Shown here: piece after piece, positions 1 to 7,722 of the stretch
Numbering within the stretch: position 1 is the stretch's first letter
Layout: each line of letters opens with the position of its first letter
Source of the DNA: Lentzea tibetensis
Lineage (GTDB): Bacteria > Actinomycetota > Actinomycetes > Mycobacteriales > Pseudonocardiaceae
Direction of reading: 5' to 3'
Assembly: GCF_007845675.1 (NCBI RefSeq)
Contig: NZ_VOBR01000014.1
Span: forward strand, 62,001-126,000
DNA: 64,000 nucleotides
Position numbers and translations under genes: made by a program
The notes under the pieces: model-generated
Told to the model about the DNA's origin: nothing
Database searches by the model: none
What the model saw: the letters and a program-made list of their open reading frames with translations, nothing else

Positions 1-779
1 GCGATCGGGACGCAGCCGCTGTAGTTGGAGTCGCACGTCGGCTGAGGCTGAGGCTGGGGCTTGGGTTGCGGCTGAGCTGCCGGAGGCGGCGGAGCCGGGG
101 TGTTGACCGGGTTCTGGGCCACAGGCGGCGGAGCCACCGGCGGGGCAACAGTGGTGGTCGTCGTCGTAGGCGCAACAGTCGTTGTGGTGGAAGAAGTTGT
201 GGTGGTGGAAGAAGTAGTTGCGGTCGTCTCGTAGGTCGACGTGGCCAGCTGGGCGGCGGGAGTCGTCGACGGGGAGTCGTTGTCCGTGCTGGCCAGTGCC
301 GCCACGAAGATCAGGGCGATGACCGCCGCGGCGATCCACTTCGGCGCCTGGGACGAGCTGCGGCGCACCGGCGGTGGCACGTGCGCCACCGGCGGAGCGG
401 GTAGCGGAATCACGACGTTGCCGTTGCGCGGCAAGCGGAGCAGCACCTCGATGCCGCGGTTGCCCCACTGGATCAACGCTTGGCAGCCGGGACGGGCGCC
501 GCGCGCGGTGAGCTGGGCGACGAGTGGTGCGTAGCGCTGCGACATGAGGTGGGTCAGCGAACCGACGCGCTGGCCGTCCAGTCTGACCTCGATGGCGCGC
601 TGACCGCGGTACTTGCCCGACGCGATGACGCACCAGGCGAGCTCGACGACCACGTGGCGCTGCATCCCCTGCGCCACGGGGAAACGGGCCAGTGCGGCCT
701 GGTGGTGCTCCTCGCCGATGACGGTCACCATCACCTCGGATTCGAGCATCACGAGACCGGCAGGCGAGTTTTCGATCAC
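1..779 (-). CDS. HIRAN-like, membrane-anchored protein with excalibur-type C terminus (partial)
   Basis: The gene reads leftwards and its 3' end is cut by the window edge. The GTG start at 779 sits 6 bases after a TGGAG ribosome site. About the first 110 residues (GEEHHQAAL, RAIEVRLDGQRVGSLTH) resemble the HIRAN-like module common in actinobacterial membrane proteins. A hydrophobic segment (about residues 152-165, WIAAAVIALIFVAALA) follows, then a long Thr/Ser/Pro linker. The last visible residues CDSNYSGCVPIA match the beginning of the short Cys/Asp calcium-binding excalibur-like domain. The expected topology is an N-terminal cytoplasmic module with the C-terminal domain outside. No function is assigned; the domain names are from motif recognition only. 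Confidence 0.72.
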   Translation of the reverse strand, partial: MIENSPAGLVMLESEVMVTVIGEEHHQAALARFPVAQGMQRHVVVELAWCVIASGKYRGQRAIEVRLDGQRVGSLTHLMSQRYAPLVAQLTARGARPGCQALIQWGNRGIEVLLRLPRNGNVVIPLPAPPVAHVPPPVRRSSSQAPKWIAAAVIALIFVAALASTDNDSPSTTPAAQLATSTYETTATTSSTTTTSSTTTTVAPTTTTTTVAPPVAPPPVAQNPVNTPAPPPPAAQPQPKPQPQPQPTCDSNYSGCVPI

Positions 780-873
780 GGGTGACTCCAGTCGAAGGCG
801 ACGTGTGCACGGTGCATCGCGCGGGACCGGAGGAGCCGTTACGAGGTGACTCGAAAGTGTCATAGGGCTTTGT

Positions 874-965
874 GATCGGTAACAACGGACCGAAGAAGAA
901 TCTGGGGAGATTCCGAGCACCACGCCAGTGATCTGACCCCACGATGTGACTGACCGGTAACAACG
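874..965. repeat. Pair of direct repeats, GAYCGGTAACAACG, upstream of the SGNH hydrolase
   Basis: The 14-base word occurs at 874-887 and 952-965, 78 bases apart, in the 200-base gap between two divergent genes (starts at 779 and 980). The second copy ends just before the ribosome site of the hydrolase. A pair of regulator sites is possible, but no regulator is known and chance cannot be excluded. I see no other structure in this gap. Confidence 0.35.
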
Positions 966-979
966 ACGTGGAGGTCGGG

Positions 980-1813
980 ATGCGGCGACTCGTGGCAGTG
1001 CTGCTGGCGGGCGGGCTGGCGATGACGGTGACACCCGCGCACGCGCAGGGTGAGCTGGAATACGTGGCGCTGGGCGACTCCGCCGCCGCCGGGCCGCTCA
1101 TCCCCACGCAGGACCCGAACCTGCTGTGCCTGCGGTCGAACCGCGACTACCCGGCCGTCGCGGCCAAGGCACTGCAGGCGAAGCTCACCGACGTCTCCTG
1201 TTCCGGCGCCACGACGGACGACCTCGCCAACCGGCGGTTCGGCATCCTCGCGCCGCAGTTCGACGCCATCAAGCCGAGCACCGACCTGGTCTCCGTCACG
1301 ATCGGCGCCAACGACATCGGGCTGTTCCAGACGGCGTTGTCGTGCATCAACTTCCTGCCCGAACCCGTCGGCATCTCGTGCGCTGACCGGTTCACCGCGG
1401 GTGGCAGGGACCAGCTCGCCGAGGCCGTCGACGCGTGGGCGCCGAACTTCGGCCAGGCGCTCGACGAGATCCAGAAGCGGTCACCGCAAGCCAAGATCGT
1501 GGTCACCGGGTACGGCACGTACGTGCGGCACAACGGTTGCCACCCGATCCAGCCGGTGTGGGCGCGCGACGCCAACTACCTGCAGAGCGTGATGAGCCGG
1601 ATCTCCTTGCACAGCAAGGAAGAGGCTGCCAAGCGCAACGCCGTGTTCGTCGACTTCGCCGCCGTCACGGTCGGGCACGACATCTGCGCCGCGCCGAAGG
1701 ACCGGTACCTCGAAGGACTCATCCCCACGACCATCGCGGCACCGCTGCACCCGAACGCGCAGGGCATGGTGGCGTTCGGCAACGCCGTCGCCGCCGCGGC
1801 TAACGGCGGTTGA
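980..1813 (+). CDS. Secreted SGNH/GDSL hydrolase
   Basis: This is a 277-residue predicted secreted esterase or lipase of the SGNH fold. ATG 980 is preferred over GTG 968 because GGAGG lies five bases upstream. Residues 1-22 form a signal peptide ending AHA. Block I is GDSAAAG with nucleophile Ser34, block III is GAND at 109-112, and the catalytic His is in LHPN near residue 257. Six cysteines (about 50, 74, 123, 134, 187, 235) could form the three disulfides typical of secreted actinomycete SGNH esterases. The 3' end overlaps the convergent PucR-type gene by 14 bases. Substrate is not predictable. Confidence 0.88.
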   Translation: MRRLVAVLLAGGLAMTVTPAHAQGELEYVALGDSAAAGPLIPTQDPNLLCLRSNRDYPAVAAKALQAKLTDVSCSGATTDDLANRRFGILAPQFDAIKPSTDLVSVTIGANDIGLFQTALSCINFLPEPVGISCADRFTAGGRDQLAEAVDAWAPNFGQALDEIQKRSPQAKIVVTGYGTYVRHNGCHPIQPVWARDANYLQSVMSRISLHSKEEAAKRNAVFVDFAAVTVGHDICAAPKDRYLEGLIPTTIAAPLHPNAQGMVAFGNAVAAAANGG

Positions 1814-2980
1814 GCCGGGAGGCCATGGCCGCGGTCAGCAGCGCGATGTCGCTGACGCTCGACGGGTCGAGGCCGGTGAGCTCGGAGATCTTGCGCAGCC
1901 GGTAGTCCACGGTGTTCGGGTGCACGTGCAGCTCGGTGGCCGTCGGGCGACGACTTCCCCGGCGCAGGAACGTCTCCAGGGTGAGCAGCAGGTCGTCGTC
2001 CAGCGGATCCAGGATCGCCGCCAAGCGGTCCTGGGCCCGACTGGGCCGGGACATCTGGTACTCCAGCAGCACGTCGTCGAGCTGGAACACACCCGGTGGC
2101 CTGCCGAACGACGTGGCGACCTCGAGCACCTCGCGTGCCAGCGAAGCCGCACCGGCCACTTCGGACGGTTCCGCCGAGACCGCGCCCACCCACACCGGAG
2201 CACCGGCGGCCTTGCCGACGTCCGCGACCACCCGGTCCAGCCGAGCCCGGTCGAAGCCCGGCAGGAGAGCGATCCCGCCCTCCGGGGTCAACGCCGACAG
2301 CACCGGCTCACCGCTCTGCCGCTCCAGCTCACCGCGCAGCCGGCGCAGTTTCCGGCGCCCGCGACGACACCGGAACGCTCCTCGTCGGGATGCGGGCCGA
2401 CGCCGAAAGCCAGCACGAGGTAGTGCGACGGCAGCCGCAGGCCCGTCCGGCTCACGGCGGCGTCCAGCGAAGTCCCCTCGAGCAACGCCGTCAGCAGGGT
2501 GTGCCGCGCGGACTGCTCCTCACCGAACATCGTCTGGCGCTCGTCGAGGTAGCCCGCGGCGACGGCGGGCGCGACGAGCTCCAGGTACCGCAGGGACAGC
2601 GCGCTGACGGCCATGACATCGGCGACGTCGGACGGGAGTGCCTGCGGGATCAGCGACTCCCAGACCACCTGGACGCCGATGTGGTACGCCGTCAGCACGA
2701 CGTCGACCGGGATGCTCTCCTCGGCACGGCGTGCGGCCGACTCGCGCAGGAGGTCCACTTCCTCCTGTCCCGGAAGGGTTCGCGTGCGCAGCACGTCGGC
2801 GAACGAGCGCAGGTTCTGCTCGATCACCCGCGTGATGTCGCCCGCGAGCTGCTCGGACGGCAGCAGGCCGTACGCGGGGATGCGCGACGTCACCTCGGCG
2901 AGCACGAGCGAGGCGTACTTCGGCAGGTCCTCCGCGATCTGTTCGTGCAGCACGCGACCGCCCACGGCCAGGTCGGTCAC
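1800..2980 (-). pseudogene. PucR/CdaR-type transcriptional regulator, frameshifted
   Basis: Two reading frames together make one PucR-like regulator. The upstream frame (2980 to about 2360) gives the helical N-terminal sensory region through LVLAFGVGPHPDEE. The downstream frame (about 2355 to 1800) resumes with RKLRRLRGELE and ends in the C-terminal helix-turn-helix (TATELHVHPNTVDYRLRKI). The break lies at about 2352-2360. One extra base there would give GGRKLRRLRG, the expected family continuity, so a single base appears to be missing. The GTG start (2978-2980) overlaps the TGA of the glycosyltransferase (GTGA), so this is the last gene of that operon. It may be a true pseudogene or a sequencing error in a GC-rich run. 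Confidence 0.8.
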
Positions 2981-4059
2981 GCGAACGCCTCCTCCGTGCT
3001 GGGCTGTTCGGCGATCTCGTCAGCGAGAGCACGAGCGGCAGCACGGTAAGAGCCGTCTTCCAGCACACTGTCCACAGCGGACCGGATGTCGGCCGGTGCG
3101 ACGAACAACCCGGCCCCGAAGGCCGCGACGTGTCGTGCGTTCACGTGCTGATCCTCCGCGAACAGCGGAACGATCACCAGCGGAACGCCCGCGGCCAGCG
3201 CGCCGACCGTCGTGCCACCTCCTCCGTGGCACACGACGGCCGTGGCGCGCGTGAGCACGGAAGCCTGGTCCACCCACTGCTCGACGCGCACGTTCGGCGG
3301 CGGCGTCCCGAAAGCATCCGGGTCGACGCCGCGGCCGACGGTCAGCAGCACCTCCGCGTCGAGTCCGGCCAGCGCGGTCAGCGCCTCGGCGTACACGTGG
3401 GCCACGTGCGGCATCCCGCCGGCCACGCTGCCGAACGTCACGTACACGAACGGATCCGCGCCGGTGGACCGCATCCACGACGGGTCGCGGAACCGGGTGG
3501 CGGGGTGGTCGTCGATCCCGGCGGGGAAGAGCGTGAAGTACCTGCTCCTGCGCAGGCCGGCCCCGTCGGGGTCCGACGGCAGGCGGTAGGACCGGCGCAG
3601 CGCGTCGACGTTGGGCGCCGCGATGGAGATCATCATGTCCTCCATCTCCCCCAGCCCGATGCCGACCCGCGTCACCGGCACCGAGTGCAGCTCGGCGGCG
3701 ACGGCGGAGCCGAACTCGGCGGACTCGCGCACGACGAGGTCGGGGCGCCACGACTCCATCAGCGTCAGCAGCCGCGGGACGGCGGCCGTGGCGTCGAGCC
3801 TGCCGAAGATCTCGCCGACGACCGTGCGGTTGGCCTCGTCGTGCGACATCCCGTGGAGCCCGCCCATGACGGCACCCATCTCGTCCGGCGGCGGGTCGTC
3901 GAACGGCCAGAACGTGGCGCCGGTCGGTGACACCGCAGGTGCCAGCGCGGCGGGTGCGGCGACCATGACCTCGTTGCCCGCGCGCAGGCACGAGCGGACG
4001 AACGGGACCAACGGCCCGAAGTGCCCGGCGCCTGCCGTGGACGAGAAGAGAACGCGCAC
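2977..4059 (-). CDS. GT1-family (UGT/MGT-like) glycosyltransferase
   Basis: This is a 360-residue GT-B fold enzyme expected to move a nucleotide-activated sugar onto a small molecule or lipid. The N terminus has the glycine-rich SSTAGAGHFGPL motif. The C-terminal donor site has the HGGGGTTVGALAAGVP signature followed by PLFAEDQHVNA, characteristic of macrolide and antibiotic glycosyltransferases. The GTG start is one base after the stop of the upstream methyltransferase, and its stop overlaps the regulator start, so the three genes form one operon. At 360 residues it is slightly short for the family (about 390-420). The acceptor is unknown and there is no polyketide or peptide synthase in the window. 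Confidence 0.85.
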   Translation of the reverse strand: MRVLFSSTAGAGHFGPLVPFVRSCLRAGNEVMVAAPAALAPAVSPTGATFWPFDDPPPDEMGAVMGGLHGMSHDEANRTVVGEIFGRLDATAAVPRLLTLMESWRPDLVVRESAEFGSAVAAELHSVPVTRVGIGLGEMEDMMISIAAPNVDALRRSYRLPSDPDGAGLRRSRYFTLFPAGIDDHPATRFRDPSWMRSTGADPFVYVTFGSVAGGMPHVAHVYAEALTALAGLDAEVLLTVGRGVDPDAFGTPPPNVRVEQWVDQASVLTRATAVVCHGGGGTTVGALAAGVPLVIVPLFAEDQHVNARHVAAFGAGLFVAPADIRSAVDSVLEDGSYRAAARALADEIAEQPSTEEAFA

Positions 4060-4060
4060 G

Positions 4061-4753
4061 TCAGTGACGGTAAGCCGCTTTCGTCCCCATCACCAGTGCA
4101 CCGCGCTTGGTGACCGTTAGCGGAACCGGCAGCTCGGCGGCGGCCCGCTCGGCGGCCTCCGCGGCGACCCGCCGCATGAGCAGGTAGTCGCGGACCGTCT
4201 CGCGCGTCGGCAGCGTCACGTAGGGCGCGTCCCACGCGTCCACGGCCACCGCGTCGAACACCGACTCCACAATGGACGGTGCTTCCTCCGCGTCGAAGGT
4301 GGACGGAACGCGGACGCGGTAGGCCGAGAACTCCGGTGAGTCGGTGCGCGTGATCGTCGCGGCCACCAGCAGTCCACCCGGCTTCAGCACGCGGTGCGCC
4401 TCGCGCAGCGCGACCGCCGGGTCCGGCAGGTGGTAAAGCACGTTGATCGCCGTCACCGCGTCGAACACGCCGTCGCGGAACGGCAGCGCCACCGCGTCAC
4501 CGAGCACTCGGGGCTCCGGGTGGCCGCGCAGCAGCGTCATCGACGCGTCCAGCCCCACCAGCCGAGAGCCGGTCACGGCTGCGCTGAGCACGCCCTCAGC
4601 GCAGCCGACGTCCAGCACCAGCTCCCGGCCGCGCAGCTGCTCCGCGACGCGTCCGCAGAGATCGTGGCTGGAGTACGCCTTGCTGATGCCGATGCCGAGC
4701 CGGTAGCGCTCGGGCGTGCTGTCGTAGTCGCGGGGCACCACAGCGAAGGTCAT
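4061..4753 (-). CDS. Class I SAM-dependent methyltransferase
   Basis: This is a 230-residue Rossmann-fold methyltransferase of the UbiE/Methyltransf_11 type. Motif I is LVLDVGCAEGVL, followed by LVGLDASMTLL and a post-motif FDAVTAINVLYHLPDP. ATG 4753 is chosen because it begins MTFAVVPRDYD; an upstream in-frame start at 4789 would leave only 42 bases to the divergent reductase gene. It is the first gene of the methyltransferase-glycosyltransferase-regulator operon, suggesting successive methylation and glycosylation of one substrate (inference). Confidence 0.82.
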   Translation of the reverse strand: MTFAVVPRDYDSTPERYRLGIGISKAYSSHDLCGRVAEQLRGRELVLDVGCAEGVLSAAVTGSRLVGLDASMTLLRGHPEPRVLGDAVALPFRDGVFDAVTAINVLYHLPDPAVALREAHRVLKPGGLLVAATITRTDSPEFSAYRVRVPSTFDAEEAPSIVESVFDAVAVDAWDAPYVTLPTRETVRDYLLMRRVAAEAAERAAAELPVPLTVTKRGALVMGTKAAYRH

Positions 4754-4830
4754 CCAGCTACTGTGCCGCAGGTCACAGATGAGTTCCACGCGCGGCGCCG
4801 GTCTGCCCCACTGACCGAGATGGAGGAGCC

Positions 4831-5364
4831 ATGATCACCCACTTCGTGCACCAGTCCGTCGACGGATTCATCGAGGGCCCGAACGGCGAGTTCGACTGGC
4901 CCGTGATGGGCCCCGAGCTGTCCGCCGCCTCGCACGAGCTCACCGGTAGCGCCGACGCGTTCCTCTACGGGCGCAAGGTGTGGGACATGATGTCGAGCTT
5001 CTGGCCGAACGCCGAGGAGATTTCGGACCACCCGCACGACCTGAAGTTCGCGCCGGTGTGGCGGGAACGGGCGAAGGTCGTCGTGTCGCGCACGCTGACC
5101 GAGGCCGGCTGGAACACCAGGGTCGTGAGCAGCCCCGACCAACTCGGCGACGAGAACCTCGTGTTGTTCGGCGGGGCCGAGCTCGCCGCGTCGCTCACCG
5201 AGCGGGGCCTGATCGACGAGTACAAGATCTTCGTCCACCCGGTCGTGCTCGGTGGCGGCAAGCCGACGTTCCTCGACCCCGCCGCACGTCTCGACCTGGA
5301 GCTCGTCGAGTCACGGACGTTCGACGGCCAGGTCGTGCTGCTGACCTACTCCAGGCGCCACTGA
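4831..5364 (+). CDS. Dihydrofolate reductase-family (RibD C-terminal fold) protein
   Basis: This is a 177-residue NADPH-dependent reductase fold of the RibD C-terminal/DHFR-like group found widely in actinomycetes. It has the typical opening VHQSVDGFIEGPNGEFDW, the central LVLFGGAELAASL nucleotide-binding loop and the closing HPVVLGGGKPTF. GGAGG lies just upstream of ATG 4831. It is divergent from the methyltransferase operon. These proteins are rarely true folate enzymes; substrate unknown. Its last 19 bases overlap the ricin remnant on the other strand. Confidence 0.85.
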   Translation: MITHFVHQSVDGFIEGPNGEFDWPVMGPELSAASHELTGSADAFLYGRKVWDMMSSFWPNAEEISDHPHDLKFAPVWRERAKVVVSRTLTEAGWNTRVVSSPDQLGDENLVLFGGAELAASLTERGLIDEYKIFVHPVVLGGGKPTFLDPAARLDLELVESRTFDGQVVLLTYSRRH

Positions 5365-5450
5365 CTCGCGACGTTGTTCGCACACCTGGCCAGCTTCGCG
5401 GGCGAGCCGTTGGCGTAGGAGCCGAGGTCGAGGCAGCCGCTGCCGACGTA
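5346..5450 (-). pseudogene. Remnant of a ricin B-type lectin domain
   Basis: On the minus strand an open stretch of 34 codons reads YVGSGCLDLGSYANGSPAKL and then ARCANNVASQWRLE before TAG. This is the C-terminal third of a ricin-type beta-trefoil repeat: CLD, the N-G-(S/T)-P step, the second Cys and the closing QW motif. It has no start of its own. It lies in the same frame as, and directly after, the TAG of the GNAT gene at 5451-5453, so readthrough would fuse the two. Most likely it is the tail of a lost secreted lectin or glycosidase gene. Its 3' end overlaps the reductase gene. Confidence 0.7.
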
Positions 5451-5918
5451 CTAGGGCGACACGTGGGTGTAGCGGACCTCGGCCACCTCGCGGCCGCCGA
5501 TCGTGTCGACCCGCGTCTCACCGTCGAGCACGAACCCGTGCCGCTCGTAGAACCTGCGGGCGCGCGGGTTCTCCGCGAGCACCCACAGCACGGTCGTCTG
5601 CGCGGGCAGCACGGCGATCAGTTCGTCGGCCGCGCCGGTACCCCACGACTCGGGCCGCACGTAGATCGCGTACAGCTCGTACGTGTCCGGCACGCCGCGC
5701 GCGGGCCCCATGGCGATGAACCCGACGACCGGGCCGGCGACGGCCACGTGCACCGTGCCGTTCTCCAGGTTGCGGCGCCAGGGTTCGACGCGCTGCCGCC
5801 AGTCCATCGCGTCGAGGAACTCGTCGGGCAGGACCCCTCGGTAGCCGACCTGCCACGTCCGCGTGTGCACCTCGGCGATCGCCTCGGCGTCCGCCGCCAC
5901 TGCCCGCCGCACGCTCAC
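5451..5918 (-). CDS. GNAT-family N-acetyltransferase
   Basis: This is a 155-residue acetyl-CoA-dependent acetyltransferase. GTG 5918 begins VSVRRAVAADAEAIAEVH, the normal first strand of the fold, and has GGGGGTGG just upstream. Visible family features are HTRTWQVGYRGVLP near the N terminus, ELYAIYVRPESWGTGAADEL (motif A, a variant of the R/QxxGxG/A pyrophosphate loop) and NPRARRFYERHGFVLDG (motif B). Substrate unknown. The stop is TAG and the ricin remnant continues in the same frame immediately after it. Confidence 0.86.
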   Translation of the reverse strand: MSVRRAVAADAEAIAEVHTRTWQVGYRGVLPDEFLDAMDWRQRVEPWRRNLENGTVHVAVAGPVVGFIAMGPARGVPDTYELYAIYVRPESWGTGAADELIAVLPAQTTVLWVLAENPRARRFYERHGFVLDGETRVDTIGGREVAEVRYTHVSP

Positions 5919-5936
5919 AGCCACCCCCGGAGTGCT

Positions 5937-5983
5937 GTCAGGGCCACCTTCACAACCGTGAGGGTCGCAAATGTGGCCCTGAC
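5937..5983. terminator. Perfect 11-bp inverted repeat between protease and GNAT genes
   Basis: Arms GTCAGGGCCAC (5937-5947) and GTGGCCCTGAC (5973-5983) are perfect complements with a 25-base loop that itself holds TCAC-GTGA. It lies just after the protease stop and just before the GNAT start, both leftward. It could terminate protease transcription or serve as an operator for the GNAT gene; there is no T-run. Confidence 0.5.
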
Positions 5984-5995
5984 GGCACCAACGGA

Positions 5996-6763
5996 TTAGC
6001 GGTAGGCGGCCACGATCGGCGCGGACTCGTTCAGCATCGACACCTCGTCGGCCTCGTGGAGTTCGCCCTTCGGCACACCGAGCCGTTCGCCCTCGTAGGT
6101 GAGCGACGGGTTGGAGAAGTACTGGACGTCCGGGCAGGTGGTGCCCGCGTCCTTGCACTGGGTCTCGTAGGCCATGATCGTGCGCCACTTCAGCGACGGC
6201 GCCACGTAGCCGCGGACGTAGTCGTAGCCGTCACCGCGGCCGGGGCCGAGGTGCTCGTCGTGGTCGAGGCCGAGCAGGTGGCCGAGCTCGTGCGCGAAGA
6301 AGGTCTCCGGCCGGTCGAATCCCACCAGCACCTTCTTGCCCGGCCCCTCACTGGTGGTGGGCACGGGACGTCGCTGGCTGTTGGAGAAGCCGCCCACCTC
6401 GGCCGCCATGACGTGCACGACGTCCGCCCGCACGCGGTCGCGCACGGCGGCGGCCGACGCGGGCGTGCGGACCGTGTAGTCGTAGGCGGCGGGGCTCTCC
6501 TCCTTGCCGGAGGGGTTGTAGTCCGGCGCGGGCTCGACGGCGACGATGCGCGTGCGCACCTCGGCGTAGCTGTTGATGAACGCGCCGTTGGTGTAGTCGG
6601 CGTTCTTCTGAGCGATGGCTTTCAGCTGCTCCACGCCGCCGGCGCCGTGCAGGGCTTTCGGGGTGTACAGGACCAGGACGTCGACAACGGGCAGCTCGTC
6701 GGCGGACGCCGTCGGCGCGGCCGCCACGAGCATCGCCAGCGCTGCCAGCAGGATTCGGGTCAT
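5996..6763 (-). CDS. Secreted zinc metalloprotease (metzincin)
   Basis: This is a 255-residue predicted exported protease. Residues 1-22 (MTRILLAALAMLVAAAPTAS) are a signal peptide. HELGHLLGLDH at about 158-168 is the full metzincin zinc motif HExxHxxGxxH, and IMAY at about 196-199 is the Met-turn. DVLVLYTPKA near the N terminus resembles peptidyl-Asp/reprolysin-type bacterial metalloproteases. Two cysteines near residues 203 and 210 may bridge. ATG 6763 is preferred; an in-frame TTG at 6784 directly abuts the ZapE-like stop. Probably co-transcribed with the upstream ATPase gene. Confidence 0.85.
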   Translation of the reverse strand: MTRILLAALAMLVAAAPTASADELPVVDVLVLYTPKALHGAGGVEQLKAIAQKNADYTNGAFINSYAEVRTRIVAVEPAPDYNPSGKEESPAAYDYTVRTPASAAAVRDRVRADVVHVMAAEVGGFSNSQRRPVPTTSEGPGKKVLVGFDRPETFFAHELGHLLGLDHDEHLGPGRGDGYDYVRGYVAPSLKWRTIMAYETQCKDAGTTCPDVQYFSNPSLTYEGERLGVPKGELHEADEVSMLNESAPIVAAYR

Positions 6764-6784
6764 GCGGGTCAGGCTGTCGGGCAA

Positions 6785-7672
6785 CTATGAAGAACTTGTA
6801 GGCACCGTGTCATGGTTTCGCCACACCTGCTTCAACAGCCGCAGCCTGCTCGCGGTGCGCGCGAAGTCCGGCAGGTTCACGTCCGCGAGCACGGCGTCCA
6901 GCGGCAACTGTCCATTGAGGACCAGGTGTATCCCCTTGTCGTACAACACGTCCACCAGGTTGAGGAACCGCTGCCGCGCATCCGGTGAGACAGCCGCCAA
7001 CGCGGGCACACCCGTCACCACCCAGCTCCGGCCCTCAGCGGCCCAGCCGAGGTAGTCCTGCACCGAACGCGGCCCGCGGCACAGGAAGTCGAACGTGAAG
7101 TGCACGCCGTCGGACGGCTCGCAGGCGGGCCACGAGTACACGCCCCAGTGCTCGGTCGCGTCCAGCGACCGGTAGTCGACCGGCCCGGCGAGCTCGACGA
7201 CGTCCATCCGCGCGGTGATCAGCTCGATCGTCGGCTCGAACAGGTGGTGGTGGAGCGGGTTGGGCAGCAGTCCGGACGGCGGGTAGTTCGACGTCGTCAC
7301 CAGCCGGATGCGCCGCTCGAACAGCTCCCGCATCAGCCGGGCGACGATCATCGCGTCACCGGGGTCGTGGAAGTGGAACTCGTCGAAGCACACGAGCCGC
7401 AGACCGTCCAGCGCAAGGCCACCGGCGTAGTACGAGCGGAAGAAGTCGTGGAAGTGCCAGCGCTGCTTGCGCTTCTCGTGCACACCGGCGAAGAACGCGT
7501 CCATCAGCCACGTCTTGCCGCGGCCGACCGGTCCCCACAGGTAGACGCCGCGCTTGCCCTCCAAGGCCGAGACCGCCCGCGACTGCGCGGCGTCCAGCGC
7601 GAACCCGTGATCCGCGGCGGTCAGTCGGAAGTGCTCCCCCAAGCCCACGATCTCGAAGCTACGCCGGAACAT
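6785..7672 (-). CDS. zapE: ZapE/AFG1-like ATPase
   Basis: This is a 295-residue AAA-type P-loop ATPase of the AFG1/ZapE family. Walker A is GPVGRGKTWLMD (about 47-58), followed by the family hallmark WHFHDFFRSYY, Walker B LVCFDEFHFHD, and the sensor RIRLVTTSNYPPSGLLPNPLHH. It is shorter than Proteobacterial ZapE (about 375 residues), lacking part of the N-terminal extension. In E. coli ZapE acts at the division ring and in mitochondria AFG1 helps degrade inner-membrane complexes; the role in actinomycetes is not settled. It is divergent from the nucleoside hydrolase, with 50 bases between starts. Confidence 0.85.
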   Translation of the reverse strand: MFRRSFEIVGLGEHFRLTAADHGFALDAAQSRAVSALEGKRGVYLWGPVGRGKTWLMDAFFAGVHEKRKQRWHFHDFFRSYYAGGLALDGLRLVCFDEFHFHDPGDAMIVARLMRELFERRIRLVTTSNYPPSGLLPNPLHHHLFEPTIELITARMDVVELAGPVDYRSLDATEHWGVYSWPACEPSDGVHFTFDFLCRGPRSVQDYLGWAAEGRSWVVTGVPALAAVSPDARQRFLNLVDVLYDKGIHLVLNGQLPLDAVLADVNLPDFARTASRLRLLKQVWRNHDTVPTSSS

Positions 7673-7722
7673 CCGCGCGAATCGGTCAACGTTGCCCAGC
7701 TCACCAGGGCAGACTGGGGTTC

